A DNA stretch of 64,000 nt from Chitinophaga caeni. Lineage in GTDB: Bacteria > Bacteroidota > Bacteroidia > Chitinophagales > Chitinophagaceae. Below the pieces are notes generated by a model. It was not told where the DNA came from. It did no database searches and was given only the letters and a program-made list of their open reading frames with translations. The stretch spans positions 1,814,001 to 1,878,000 of the forward strand of contig NZ_CP023777.1 in the NCBI RefSeq assembly GCF_002557795.1, in the 5' to 3' direction. Position numbers and translations under genes: made by a program. Below are positions 1-8,753 of this stretch, in pieces (within the stretch, counting starts at the first letter, position 1; each line of letters opens with the position of its first letter).

Positions 1-1213
1 GCGCGCAATAATTCCCCATGTTATTCTGATCGCCATGAAGTTGTCCCACGATCCTGTGATACATATCATATAGGGGCGAACCGGATGAGCCGGGTTGCAC
101 GGTACCATCTTCGAAAACAGTAACCCAGTGATTGTTAGTGCCGCCCCAGCTACTTGAAGTGAGTGCATCATCGTCATGGCTGAATTTCATTAGATCCCCG
201 GCAGGATGATGCAAAGCAAAGCTACTGCTGGGTGTGCTTGAGCTCCTGTTCCAACCGGAATAAAAGATGCCTGAGCATTGCGAGGGGGTATCATCTAATT
301 CTAGCAAGGCAAAATCGGTAGGGGCATAATTAGCTCTCAAGGTGCACCCGTTAAATTGAATATCTTCGGTCCAACCGGAGTTGGTTGCACATGTCGCGCT
401 CCAATATTGAAATTGGAATACCCAATCTTCTACGTTGCCCGCGGCGAGGCAATGGTTTGCCGTGAGTAAATAAGGTGTATTGGTATTAGCGGTATTCATA
501 ATCAATGCACCGGTACAAGCCTCGCTACCATCTGCAACGATCAGCGCAACGGAATTGCGTTCTTCTTCCCAACCGGTAGCTTCCGGGCAAACAACGTTGA
601 TATTACAGGTTGCCGAGGCGCCTTCATCACCGAAATATTCATGGCCGAATTTCTTAAAACCGAAGTTTATTTTTTCAATGACCAGGCTATTCTGTTCTTT
701 TTCTGCGGCGGGAAATCGCAAGATGATATCGAGGTGACTGCCTTGGTACACGCGGGTTGCCCAAATTTGGGAACGGCTGTTTTCGGAAGCGGTGATGCTG
801 TCCGTAAGCTCAAAAGAGCTGTTGATACTCAGTATTGCATGCTCCGAAAGATGGAATTTGCCGAATCGAAGGGAGGTGTTCCGGGCATCCGCTGCATTGA
901 GCTTCAGGATATACACCAATGTATCTCCCTTGTTTTGTGACTTCGCTTGCGAAAGCATATCAATATTTACAGCAACGGGTACGGCAAATTTATTGATATA
1001 CTCAAGGGGATAACTATCATCCGGTGCCTTATTCAACAAGGAATTGAATATACTTGGCGCATTGACTTTTGTTTCCCCGATGTTCCGGCTGTCAATACTG
1101 AGCATCTTGGAAGGAATCCCATCTTTAAATATCTTGGTACGAACTTGTGCGAAACTGCCCAGGGTACAGGCGCAACAGATTAACAATAGGGTGGTAAAGT
1201 AAAGATGTTTCAT
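1..1213 (-). CDS. Secreted trypsin-like (lysyl endopeptidase type) serine protease, partial
   Basis: The gene starts at the ATG at 1213 and runs off the left edge, leaving 404 codons. Residues 1 to about 23 form a signal peptide ending in SFAQ. A beta-rich prodomain-like region of about 200 residues follows, then a chymotrypsin-fold (S1) catalytic domain. The triad is readable: His about 254 in TANHC, Asp about 300 in PTDFALLELD, and Ser about 377 in QPGSSGSPLYD. The GSSGSP form of the serine motif and the Cys-rich context match lysyl endopeptidase and related secreted proteases. The missing C-terminus could carry a T9SS sorting domain, which cannot be seen here. It probably cleaves proteins outside the cell. 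The S1 call is firm; Lys specificity is inferred from resemblance only. Confidence 0.88.
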   Translation of the reverse strand, partial: MKHLYFTTLLLICCACTLGSFAQVRTKIFKDGIPSKMLSIDSRNIGETKVNAPSIFNSLLNKAPDDSYPLEYINKFAVPVAVNIDMLSQAKSQNKGDTLVYILKLNAADARNTSLRFGKFHLSEHAILSINSSFELTDSITASENSRSQIWATRVYQGSHLDIILRFPAAEKEQNSLVIEKINFGFKKFGHEYFGDEGASATCNINVVCPEATGWEEERNSVALIVADGSEACTGALIMNTANTNTPYLLTANHCLAAGNVEDWVFQFQYWSATCATNSGWTEDIQFNGCTLRANYAPTDFALLELDDTPSQCSGIFYSGWNRSSSTPSSSFALHHPAGDLMKFSHDDDALTSSSWGGTNNHWVTVFEDGTVQPGSSGSPLYDMYHRIVGQLHGDQNNMGNYCA

Positions 1214-1506
1214 AGATAGATTTTAAATGTGTGTATATGAAATCGATAAGTTCGACACAACGGGATAACATTATTATATTCATAAACGTGGCAATAAGGG
1301 TACAACAAAACCGGGTTACACGATAGTCAAGGAAATTAATATTCGGGATAATGAATAAAACAATGTTTCTAATTATTAAATTAGGAATAATAACTTAATA
1401 ATTCAAGCTGAAATTATAAAAATTGATTTGTCAATTAGTATGGTACTAATATTCAGTAAGTTAGGATTAGAAAAGATTTATTCCATGGAAATGTAGTAAT
1501 ATGGCA
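1214..1506. other. AT-rich intergenic stretch, nothing recognised
   Basis: This is the upstream region of the protease. It is strongly AT-rich and contains no convincing gene, no clear TAnnTTTG element on the minus strand and no strong hairpin. The protease promoter must lie here or farther upstream. Confidence 0.5.
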
Positions 1507-2016
1507 CTATTTCGTGGATATCCTTTGTTTATTTCTTTGTTCCCTGCGTTCACGTAACTGTTTATAAATAAGGGTTCTAAATTCCCTTTCCGCCTTAAAA
1601 AATTGGGATACCTTTTGAGGGGGTAAGATTTTCATAAACTCATCGCGGTATTTCATTTTAATGTTAATCAACTCTTTTTCAAACCGAAATTCGTTGGTCA
1701 TATCTTTCTGGGCCGCGGCATCTTTATCCTGTAATTGTATATTTCTCACTTCCTTGCGTGCCTTCCTTCTTCTATTGATCAAAGCTTCTGTCTCTTCGGT
1801 GTATTGATCGAAAACAGGCCAGAATAACTTTGCCTCTTCGGCGGTAAGATCGAGCTCCCGGCCGATGTATAAAATTTCAAGGGATTTTAGTTTTTGTTGT
1901 CTTTTAGCAGCAGGTGCAGCGGTATTCTTGGTACTATCTTGACCAAAAGCATCTTGATGCAGTATTAGTTGACAGGAACAAATCAATATGATTAAGGAGA
2001 GTAATTTTATCTTCAT
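1507..2016 (-). CDS. Periplasmic Spy/CpxP-like protein, third gene of an ECF sigma operon
   Basis: The product is 169 residues with an N-terminal signal peptide ending near DAFGQ. The remainder is highly charged and helical, rich in Glu, Lys and Arg, with a phrase LTAEEAKLFWPVFDQY that resembles the LTxxQ-type helical hairpins of Spy/CpxP periplasmic proteins. In Bacteroidota such proteins often follow an ECF sigma and an anti-sigma gene and are thought to act in envelope stress sensing. Its ATG overlaps the stop codon of the upstream gene by four bases (ATGA), which indicates translational coupling. The role as sensor or chaperone is inferred from position and composition. Confidence 0.68.
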   Translation of the reverse strand: MKIKLLSLIILICSCQLILHQDAFGQDSTKNTAAPAAKRQQKLKSLEILYIGRELDLTAEEAKLFWPVFDQYTEETEALINRRRKARKEVRNIQLQDKDAAAQKDMTNEFRFEKELINIKMKYRDEFMKILPPQKVSQFFKAEREFRTLIYKQLRERREQRNKQRISTK

Positions 2017-2630
2017 GGTGTGTCCGGATTAAAAGGAATTTCTTTTAAAGTATTATCTTCCAATAAGTTATCAATATCTTGCTCATCGATGCTAACAGGA
2101 AGATCTTCCAGGTGCATGCTTGGCTCCATATAGCTGGTATGTTCGGCAAGGTACTCTTCCATTTCTGGAATACTCAATTCAGCCAATTGTTGGGAGAATG
2201 ACTTATTAGAAGAATGGTCTTTAGCGAGGTATACCGCGGATAAACTGATAGCAATGGCCACGGTGGCAGCGATTACACAGCGGCGGAAAGTAAAGATTTT
2301 GTTTGATAATTTATATATGGGAGCGCTGTTCTTCCTGGCCTCCGCGAGCGAGGATGCTAATCCGGTAAAATAGTTTGCAGGTACCGTGAATGGATTTTCT
2401 TTCCGAACTTGATTGGCCAAGAATGGGGAGAGCAATTTCAGTTCCGATAAAAATTCACTTTCCACATTTTCTGCTGTATCGGCATCCATCAGCTTTGCTT
2501 TCGCGAGCAGGTCAGAAGGTAAATTTGCAAAATAATCCTTCGGCAGCGATAGGTTTAGTTCTTCCCTGGGTAAGTTCAAACCGGGGGAAATACCTTCTAA
2601 TTCACGTTGTATGTCTTTATCTTTTTCCAT
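2013..2630 (-). CDS. Membrane-anchored anti-sigma-like protein
   Basis: The 205-residue protein has one membrane helix at about residues 118-136, flanked by Arg residues that place the N-terminal ~115 residues in the cytoplasm. The cytoplasmic part contains two similar segments, LPKDYFANLPSDLL (about 29-42) and VPANYFTGLASSLA (about 83-96), suggesting an internal duplication. The periplasmic tail is short and acidic. Lying 49 bp downstream of an ECF sigma gene and coupled to a Spy-like gene, it probably holds the sigma factor at the membrane. No zinc-binding anti-sigma motif (HxxxCxxC) is present, so it is not a classical ZAS protein. Confidence 0.65.
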   Translation of the reverse strand: MEKDKDIQRELEGISPGLNLPREELNLSLPKDYFANLPSDLLAKAKLMDADTAENVESEFLSELKLLSPFLANQVRKENPFTVPANYFTGLASSLAEARKNSAPIYKLSNKIFTFRRCVIAATVAIAISLSAVYLAKDHSSNKSFSQQLAELSIPEMEEYLAEHTSYMEPSMHLEDLPVSIDEQDIDNLLEDNTLKEIPFNPDTP

Positions 2631-2679
2631 GGTAATTTCAATACTTAGACCCTTAAAAGGTTAAAGAGTTTAATTAAAT

Positions 2680-3234
2680 TTAAACTTCATTTTTAAGAAA
2701 TTCTTCGACCTTCTTCACGGCATGATGATAGGATGCTTTCAGCGCACCGATACTCGTATCAAGAATTTGGCTCATTTCCTCGTACGGCATTTCTTCAAAA
2801 TACCTAAGGTTGAACACAATCTTCTGTTTCTGAGGTAGTTGCAGTATCGCTTTTTGGAGTTTCCAAGCGAGACTGTTGCCATCGAAACCCGGTTCGGAGT
2901 GCAATTTATTATCGAGGGCTAAGTCCATATCATCTAAAGAAATGGCTGATTTCCTTTTTTGCTGTTCGATATAGCTTAGAGATTCATTGGTTGCGATCCG
3001 GTAAAGCCAGGTATATAACTGGGCATCTTCCCTGAAACTGGCCAAGTTACGCCAAACCTTGATGAATACGTTTTGTAATACATCATTGGTGTCTTCATGG
3101 CTGATTAATAAGCGGCGTATATGCCAATACAACCGCTCTTGATATTTCTCCACGATCATGGTGAAAGCCTTCTCCTTGGTATCCTCTTGCCGGTATAGAA
3201 CCAAGAGTTCTTTGTCAGTAAAAGATTCGGGCAT
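2680..3234 (-). CDS. ECF-family RNA polymerase sigma factor
   Basis: The 184-residue protein shows region 2 (about residues 20-90: the DVLQNVFIKVWRNLASF core-binding stretch and TWLYRIATNESLSY) and region 4 (about 128-180: LPQKQKIVFNLRYFEEMPYEEMS, then the helix-turn-helix TSIGALKASYHHAVKKVEEF). There is no region 1 or 3, as expected for an ECF sigma. It heads a three-gene operon with an anti-sigma-like and a Spy-like gene, so it probably drives an envelope-stress or developmental regulon and its own operon. Length and motifs are normal for the family. Confidence 0.92.
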   Translation of the reverse strand: MPESFTDKELLVLYRQEDTKEKAFTMIVEKYQERLYWHIRRLLISHEDTNDVLQNVFIKVWRNLASFREDAQLYTWLYRIATNESLSYIEQQKRKSAISLDDMDLALDNKLHSEPGFDGNSLAWKLQKAILQLPQKQKIVFNLRYFEEMPYEEMSQILDTSIGALKASYHHAVKKVEEFLKNEV

Positions 3235-3360
3235 AAGATTGATCTAATTTGTTGATGCTTTACGGAACATATATATCAATAAATATTCCATATTATACCG
3301 GTTAAGGATAAGCTCAATATAAGAATTTGTGCGCAACCTTGAAGGATTTATTCAACCGTA

Positions 3361-3388
3361 CATTTCGCATTTTGCAATTTGCGAAATG
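3361..3388. repeat. 9-bp inverted repeat upstream of the ECF sigma gene
   Basis: The arms CATTTCGCA (3361-3369) and TGCGAAATG (3380-3388) are perfect reverse complements around a 10-bp spacer. The element lies about 130 bp upstream of the sigma gene start and about 130 bp past the transketolase terminator. It could be an operator or a small hairpin. No T-tract follows. Confidence 0.45.
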
Positions 3389-3510
3389 GAAAATCACATG
3401 CAGCTTTTCAGAAGTTAATCATTGCTGACTTACATTATGTTTGGCAGGGTGCGGAAGTTGAGGTAAAAGGATTGGCTATAGTGCCATAGGATGATTATTA
3501 AGGTTTTCCA

Positions 3511-3540
3511 AAAAAAAAACCCATCCGGAGATGGGTTTTA
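3511..3540 (-). terminator. Intrinsic terminator of the transketolase gene
   Basis: Read on the minus strand, a 10-bp stem AAAACCCATC/GATGGGTTTT with a 4-base loop is followed by a run of nine or more T. It lies 24 bp past the stop codon of the transketolase half gene. Confidence 0.85.
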
Positions 3541-3563
3541 AGATATTTAAAAGGAATACAACC

Positions 3564-4526
3564 TTATTTTTTCTTACGTGCCAAAGCTTTTTCTGCCGCT
3601 TCAACGATATTAGGTGTGTCTAAACCATATTTCTTTAAAAGCTCTTCAGGCTTGCCGCTTTCCCCGAAAGTATCATTAGTACCTACATACTCGATCGGGA
3701 TCGGGAAATGTCTTGCAGCTACTTGGGCAATGCTATCGCCTAAACCGCCTAAAACATTATGTTCTTCCGCAGTAACGGCGCAACCTGTTTTTTGGATAGA
3801 ACGCAATACGGCCTCTTCATCTAATGGCTTGATCGTGTGGATATTAATTAACTCCACGCTATAACCTTTTTCTTCAAGTATTTTACCGGCTTCAACAGCT
3901 TTCCATACCAAGTGGCCGCAGGCGAAGAGGGTAATGTCGGTACCTTCATTTAAGATTTGTGCTTTACCGATCTCGAATTTTTGATCTTCCGCGGTAAAGT
4001 TTGGCCATTTCGGTCTTCCAAAACGCAAGTAAACCGGACCTTCATGGTTAGCGATCGCAATAGTAGCGGCTTTCGTTTGGTTGAAATCGCAAGGCACGAT
4101 CACTGTCATCCCGGGCAACATCTTCATTAAACCGATATCTTCCAGGATTTGGTGGGTTGCACCGTCTTCCCCGAGGGTTAACCCGGCGTGGGAAGCGCAT
4201 ATTTTTACGTTTTTACCGGAATAAGCTACGGATTGACGGATTTGATCGTACACCCGGCCGGTAGAGAAATTCGCGAAGGTAGTTGTATAAGGAATTTTGC
4301 CCCCGATGGTTAAACCGGCAGCCACACCGATCATATTAGCTTCCGCGATACCGCATTGAATAAAACGTTCGGGAAATTCTTTTATGAAGGCTTGCAATTT
4401 CATTGATCCTAATAGATCCGCGGTGAGAGCTACCACTTCCGGGTTTTGGCGGGCAGCTTCCAAGATGCCTTCACCGAAACCTGCGCGGGTTTCTTTTTCA
4501 TTTAACGCTTGAATATCTTTTACCAT
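3564..4526 (-). CDS. Transketolase, C-terminal (pyrimidine-binding) subunit
   Basis: The 320-residue protein covers the transketolase PYR domain plus the C-terminal domain. The thiamine-diphosphate activating glutamate is Glu62 in [29 protein letters not shown] and [12 protein letters not shown] are family signatures. Full-length transketolase is about 660 residues; here the diphosphate-binding N-terminal half is absent. Many bacteria and archaea use two-subunit transketolases encoded by adjacent genes, but here the upstream neighbour is galE. The partner must be encoded outside this window. The gene has its own promoter (4547-4554) and terminator. In the pentose phosphate pathway the holoenzyme transfers two-carbon ketol units between sugar phosphates. 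Confidence 0.9.
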   Translation of the reverse strand: MVKDIQALNEKETRAGFGEGILEAARQNPEVVALTADLLGSMKLQAFIKEFPERFIQCGIAEANMIGVAAGLTIGGKIPYTTTFANFSTGRVYDQIRQSVAYSGKNVKICASHAGLTLGEDGATHQILEDIGLMKMLPGMTVIVPCDFNQTKAATIAIANHEGPVYLRFGRPKWPNFTAEDQKFEIGKAQILNEGTDITLFACGHLVWKAVEAGKILEEKGYSVELINIHTIKPLDEEAVLRSIQKTGCAVTAEEHNVLGGLGDSIAQVAARHFPIPIEYVGTNDTFGESGKPEELLKKYGLDTPNIVEAAEKALARKKK

Positions 4527-4546
4527 GAGCCTGGATTTTTGAATGG

Positions 4547-4554
4547 CAAAGGTA
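4547..4554 (-). promoter_or_regulatory. -7 promoter element of the transketolase gene
   Basis: On the minus strand this reads TACCTTTG, a full match to the Bacteroidota -7 consensus TAnnTTTG, about 20 bp upstream of the start codon. It indicates that the gene is transcribed separately from galE. Confidence 0.6.
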
Positions 4555-4620
4555 TAAAATGCTACGCAGATTTACCTTGCCGGGTATATTTCATATGCCA
4601 ATCATTGGCAACGCTTAAAA

Positions 4621-5652
4621 TTAATTATTTCTTACTTTATCTCTCAAGGATACTTCCCACTGCCATGCGGTGCGCATCATATCTTCAATGCCCATTTTGG
4701 GTTCCCAACCTAATTTCTCCTTGGCCTTGTTATTGTTGGCGTAAATTGCGATTACGTCCCCTGGGCGACCGGGGCCTAGTTCGTAATTCAATTTTAATCC
4801 GGAAATTTTCTCGAATGCCTTGATCGCTTCCAATACAGTTACGCCATTCCCGGTACCGAGGTTGAATATTTCGCAATTAGATTCATTTTTATGATCTATC
4901 AAGTATTGCAATGCCTTGGTGTGGGCGGCGGCGATGTCGGTCACGTGAATATAATCACGGATACAAGAGCCATCCCGTGTATCGAAATCATGACCGTACA
5001 CGACCATTTTAGGGATTTTCCCGATAGCGGTTTGCGTGATGACGGGCACCAGGTTATCCGGTTTGCCAAGGGGCAGTTCACCGATCAACGCGGACGGGTG
5101 GGCGCCTACCGGGTTGAAATAGCGCAGCAATATACACTGCGTGTCGTTCACCCTGGCATAATCTTCAATAATTTGTTCTCCCATTTGCTTTGTACGGGCA
5201 TAGGGAGATTGCGCTTCTCCTATCGGCGTTTCTTCAACTACCGGGAGCGCTTTCGTATTGCCATATACCGAGCAACTGGAAGAGAATACCAGGTTCGGTA
5301 CATTAAACTCTTTCACGCATTTAAGTATGTTGACCAGGGATGACAAGTTATTTTGGAAATAGTATAAAGGGTTCGCTACTGATTCCGGTACTGTTTTCAA
5401 AGCTGCAAAGTGGATCACACCTACAATATCCCTGTTTTCGTGGAACACTGCATGTGTATCTTCCAAGTTGCAAAGGTCTACTTTATAGTTACGCACTTTT
5501 TTCCCGGTGATTTTTTCGATCCCGTCTAATAATTGTGTCGTACTCCTGATGTTGCTATCTACGGAAACAACCTCGAAACCATTGTTGATTAGATCCACGA
5601 TAGTATGGGCCCCGATATACCCACATCCCCCGGTTACAAGAACTTTTTGCAT
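4621..5652 (-). CDS. galE: UDP-glucose 4-epimerase
   Basis: The 343-residue protein is a short-chain dehydrogenase-type epimerase. The NAD-binding glycine motif GGCGYIG is at residues 8-14, the Ser triad stretch SSSCSVYG is near 124, and the catalytic YxxxK is in YARTKQ near 151. The length matches GalE. It interconverts UDP-glucose and UDP-galactose and supplies galactose to surface polysaccharide. It lies 64 bp downstream of rfbA on the same strand and has no obvious promoter of its own, so the two are probably co-transcribed. Confidence 0.93.
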   Translation of the reverse strand: MQKVLVTGGCGYIGAHTIVDLINNGFEVVSVDSNIRSTTQLLDGIEKITGKKVRNYKVDLCNLEDTHAVFHENRDIVGVIHFAALKTVPESVANPLYYFQNNLSSLVNILKCVKEFNVPNLVFSSSCSVYGNTKALPVVEETPIGEAQSPYARTKQMGEQIIEDYARVNDTQCILLRYFNPVGAHPSALIGELPLGKPDNLVPVITQTAIGKIPKMVVYGHDFDTRDGSCIRDYIHVTDIAAAHTKALQYLIDHKNESNCEIFNLGTGNGVTVLEAIKAFEKISGLKLNYELGPGRPGDVIAIYANNNKAKEKLGWEPKMGIEDMMRTAWQWEVSLRDKVRNN

Positions 5653-5716
5653 AGAGCTGATGAATTAAAATTTGTGTTGACTGCTAAATAATACTTTTGG
5701 GATTAAGAATAAAAGT

Positions 5717-6577
5717 TTATTGTATTAAGTTTACTAAATATTGACCGTAGCCACTTTTAACCAGTGGTTTCGCCAATTCTTTTAATTGTTCTTTCGATAT
5801 AAATCCTTTCCTGTAAGCGATTTCTTCGATGCAAGCGATTTTTATGCCCTGCCTTTGTTCGATTACCTGTACAAATTGTGATGCCTGCATCAGCGAATCG
5901 AATGTGCCTGTATCTAACCAGGCGGTGCCACGTGGCAATACGGAAACTTTCAATTTGCCGCGACGTAGGTATTCCTTGTTGATGTCGGTAATTTCGTATT
6001 CTCCCCTGGGACTAGGCTGCAAAGATTTGGCAATTGCCACTACCTCGTTATCATAAAAATATAATCCTGGAACAGCGTAATTCGATTTTGGTTTTTCAGG
6101 CTTTTCCTCGATAGATATGGCATTCATATTCCCATCAAATTCAACAACGCCGTACCTTTCAGGATCCGACACCTGGTAAGCATACACGATACCACCATCG
6201 GGATCAACATTCCCGGCTAATTGGGTACCTAGTCCCGAGCCGTAAAAAATGTTGTCGCCTAAAACCAATGCCACCTTGTCATTTCCAATAAATTCCTCGC
6301 CAATGACAAATGCCTGGGCTAAACCGTTTGGAACGGCTTGTTCCGCGTATTTAAGGTTCAATCCCAATTGGCTGCCGTCTCCGAATAACCGCTGGAATCC
6401 TGGTAAATCATGCGGGGTACTGATGATCAGGATGTCCTTGATCCCTGCTAACATGAGCGTGGACATTGGATAATAAATCATCGGCTTATCATATACCGGC
6501 ATGATCTGCTTACTGATAGCATATGTTATGGGGTGTAATCGGGTGCCTGATCCACCAGCCAGGATAATTCCTTTCAT
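5717..6577 (-). CDS. rfbA: Glucose-1-phosphate thymidylyltransferase
   Basis: The 286-residue protein begins with the nucleotidyltransferase signature [11 protein letters not shown] (residues 6-16) and continues with [15 protein letters not shown] and the metal-binding LGDNIFYG. Length and motifs match RmlA/RfbA, which makes dTDP-glucose from glucose-1-phosphate and dTTP, the first step to dTDP-rhamnose. rfbB, rfbC and rfbD are not in the window; the downstream gene is galE, so the pair looks like a small nucleotide-sugar operon for cell-surface glycans. Confidence 0.94.
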   Translation of the reverse strand: MKGIILAGGSGTRLHPITYAISKQIMPVYDKPMIYYPMSTLMLAGIKDILIISTPHDLPGFQRLFGDGSQLGLNLKYAEQAVPNGLAQAFVIGEEFIGNDKVALVLGDNIFYGSGLGTQLAGNVDPDGGIVYAYQVSDPERYGVVEFDGNMNAISIEEKPEKPKSNYAVPGLYFYDNEVVAIAKSLQPSPRGEYEITDINKEYLRRGKLKVSVLPRGTAWLDTGTFDSLMQASQFVQVIEQRQGIKIACIEEIAYRKGFISKEQLKELAKPLVKSGYGQYLVNLIQ

Positions 6578-6623
6578 GGTTTTCTGAACTTAGGTTTTAT
6601 TTCTTTAACGCGATAAAATCGCA

Positions 6624-6631
6624 CAAAAATA
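6624..6631 (-). promoter_or_regulatory. -7 promoter element of rfbA-galE
   Basis: The minus strand reads TATTTTTG, a full TAnnTTTG match, 46 bp upstream of the rfbA start. Confidence 0.6.
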
Positions 6632-6753
6632 GCGTCAATATTGAAATTGACATAAATTTTATTAAAAAATTAGCGCCCGTAAGTTAATCTATTAGAATTA
6701 TATATCCATCTATAAGTGTTTACAATACTTGTGATTTCCTCACGGGGCGGCAT

Positions 6754-6795
6754 AAAAAAGCGGTTACCCCGTATCGGAAGTAACCGCTTTTTTAT
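6754..6795 (-). terminator. Intrinsic terminator of the Pit gene
   Basis: A stem with arms AAAAAAGCGGTTAC and GTAACCGCTTTTTT around a 12-base loop lies just past the Pit stop codon. It is symmetric in A/T runs, so it could stop transcription in both directions and isolate the Pit operon from rfbA-galE. Confidence 0.85.
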
Positions 6796-6810
6796 AATAA
6801 AAATAATATG

Positions 6811-7815
6811 TTATATGAATATGTTCACGACATAAAACACGGCAGCAGCGAAAATTCCACTGATGGGAATGGTAAGGATCCATGCCCATAAGAGACTCAC
6901 CGTAACACCCCAGCGCACCGCTGAAAGCCTTTTGGTGGCTCCAACACCGATGATAGAACCGGTAATGGTATGCGTGGTACTTACCGGGATACCGAAGCTT
7001 TCGGTAAGGTACAAGGTAATAGCACCGGCCGTTTCAGCACTTACACCTTCCAAGGGGGTTACTTTCGTGATACGTGTACCCATGGTTTTAACGATCTTCC
7101 AACCACCACTCATGGTACCTAGCGCTATCGCGGCAAAGCAGGAGAAAGGAACCCAGTCCGGCACGTCCTTGATACTTGGGATGAGCCCATGTGCCACCAT
7201 CGCTGCGGCAATGATACCCATTACCTTTTGCGCATCGTTGCCACCGTGGCCCAAGCTCAATGCGGCGGAAGAAACCAACTGCAAACGTTTGAACCAGTTT
7301 TCAGCCCGGTAAGGGTTGGCCTTTTTACAGATATTTACAATGAGAATCGTTATGATAAAGGCTATGACCATACCTATGAATGGCGCCAATACGATAAAAT
7401 AAACAATCGGTAATACCTTGTCAAAGTTGACCACGGCGAAACTACCATGGGCATTTGCCACGGCCGCGCCGATAAATCCACCGATCAAGGTATGGGAAGA
7501 GCTGGAAGGAATGCCATACCACCAGGTTAGCAAGTTCCATAAAATGGCAGCAACTAGGCCGGAGAAAATTACCTTGAGGGTAATGAACTCCTCGAATACG
7601 GATTTCGCGATCGTGTTACCAACCTTGAATTCACCGTAAACATATTTGGAGATAAAGAATGCTGCGAAGTTGAAAACCGCGGCCCAAAGTACAGCTTGAA
7701 ACGGTGTGAGTACCTTGGTAGAAACAATCGTAGCGATCGAGTTAGCCGCATCATGGAAACCGTTTATATAATCAAATATAAAAGCCAGTATGATAATGAT
7801 AACTAGAAAAGTCAT
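6811..7815 (-). CDS. pit: Low-affinity inorganic phosphate transporter, PiT family
   Basis: The 334-residue inner-membrane protein has about ten hydrophobic segments and the two inverted PiT signature repeats: NGFHDAANSIAT near residue 19 and SLGHGGNDAQKVMG near 190. PiT carriers move metal-phosphate with protons, or phosphate with sodium. It lies 42 bp downstream of a DUF47 (PhoU-like) gene in one operon, the usual arrangement in which the DUF47 protein controls carrier activity. Immediately across the divergent region lies a cluster with phosphate-box-like promoters, a phosphate-selective porin and PhoR/PhoB homologues. Confidence 0.94.
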   Translation of the reverse strand: MTFLVIIIILAFIFDYINGFHDAANSIATIVSTKVLTPFQAVLWAAVFNFAAFFISKYVYGEFKVGNTIAKSVFEEFITLKVIFSGLVAAILWNLLTWWYGIPSSSSHTLIGGFIGAAVANAHGSFAVVNFDKVLPIVYFIVLAPFIGMVIAFIITILIVNICKKANPYRAENWFKRLQLVSSAALSLGHGGNDAQKVMGIIAAAMVAHGLIPSIKDVPDWVPFSCFAAIALGTMSGGWKIVKTMGTRITKVTPLEGVSAETAGAITLYLTESFGIPVSTTHTITGSIIGVGATKRLSAVRWGVTVSLLWAWILTIPISGIFAAAVFYVVNIFI

Positions 7816-7857
7816 GTTGATGATAAATTATGCCAATCAAACGCAGCAATATTACGC

Positions 7858-8508
7858 TTAGGCGTATTTAATAATGATGGTTTCTATTACATTGGCAGAA
7901 TCTTCGCATTTGTCGGTTGCGATTTCCAATGCTTGGTAGATTTCGCGCATCTTGATCAGTTCTGCCGCGTTACTCTCCCTGTCAAACAAATCTGCGATGG
8001 CCCTGTCATAGATATCATCAGCACGGTTTTCTAGGCTATTGATCCGAACGCAGGCATCCGTAATTACGCGCATGTTTTGCATGTTGCGCAATTCGGGGAT
8101 GGCGCGTCCCAGCTCTTGAACGCCTTGAAGGATCAAATCCGCCAGTTTGCGGATATTATCATTGATTTCCGTAACCTTATAAATGTCAATTCTTTTAGCG
8201 GAACCGTGAATGTAATCAGCTACATCGTCCAAAGTTGCCGCCAGGTAGTGGATGTCTTCACGGTCGAAGGGGGTAATGAAGTTTTGGCCTAATTCCACGA
8301 AAATCCTGTGTGTTAGGTCGTCATTCTTGTGTTCTAAACGCTCGATCAGGTTCACCTTATCCTTGCGAACAGCAGGGTCGCTGGCAGCTACAAGCTCTGT
8401 CAGCACCTTACCCATTTCCTCTAAGTTAGCGGCCACGTCTTCAAATAATGAATAAAAAACGCGGTCTTTTGGCATAAATAGCTTAACAATCGAATTGAAG
8501 CCTCCCAT
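7858..8508 (-). CDS. DUF47 / PhoU-like Pit accessory protein
   Basis: The start is taken at the ATG at 8508, giving 216 residues starting MGGFNSIVKLFMPKD. An upstream in-frame ATG at 8574 would add 22 residues that do not look like the family, and the best promoter (8540-8547) lies between the two ATGs. The protein is an all-helical bundle with the E/D-x-x-x-D metal-binding patterns of PhoU/DUF47 (LAATLDDVADYIHG near 100; LEIATDKCEDSANVIE near the end). It probably gates the adjacent Pit carrier and may relay phosphate status. Confidence 0.9.
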   Translation of the reverse strand: MGGFNSIVKLFMPKDRVFYSLFEDVAANLEEMGKVLTELVAASDPAVRKDKVNLIERLEHKNDDLTHRIFVELGQNFITPFDREDIHYLAATLDDVADYIHGSAKRIDIYKVTEINDNIRKLADLILQGVQELGRAIPELRNMQNMRVITDACVRINSLENRADDIYDRAIADLFDRESNAAELIKMREIYQALEIATDKCEDSANVIETIIIKYA

Positions 8509-8539
8509 ATGTCGTGTATTAGTTTCAAATATTTGCCCG

Positions 8540-8547
8540 CAAAAATA
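8540..8547 (-). promoter_or_regulatory. -7 promoter element of the DUF47-pit operon
   Basis: The minus strand reads TATTTTTG, a full match, with TTG at 8571-8569 giving a 21-bp spacer, within the range of Bacteroidota promoters. No 11-bp TTAACA-type repeats lie in phase with it on this strand, in contrast to the divergent plus-strand promoter. Confidence 0.6.
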
Positions 8548-8584
8548 GCTCGTAGATCCCAGCATCCCCAACACCTGGTAAGAC

Positions 8585-8640
8585 TTAATAATTCCTTAAC
8601 ACTGGGATAATATAAAAGTAATATAGCGAAATTTTCTTTG
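8585..8640 (+). promoter_or_regulatory. Pho-box-like promoter of the LpxH-like gene: four 11-bp repeats plus -7
   Basis: Cores TTAATA (8585), TTAACA (8596), ATAATA (8607) and GTAATA (8618) begin exactly 11 bp apart. The last core starts 15 bp before TTTCTTTG (8633-8640), one mismatch from TAnnTTTG. The same geometry recurs upstream of the next plus-strand genes. Binding by the PhoB homologue at 17380-18066 is inferred. Confidence 0.6.
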
Positions 8641-8753
8641 CATATATAAAATTATGCCCTTTCAATGTTCAAGATCGGTGCCTTTAAATACAATCTAGTG
8701 TGGCATTTGGTTCAATTTTAACAGGATTTATAAGGGTTATATTAAAAAATTTT

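Noticed and set aside
4891..5343. Plus-strand 150-residue frame opposite galE
   Set aside because: Antisense shadow of a well-conserved epimerase gene.
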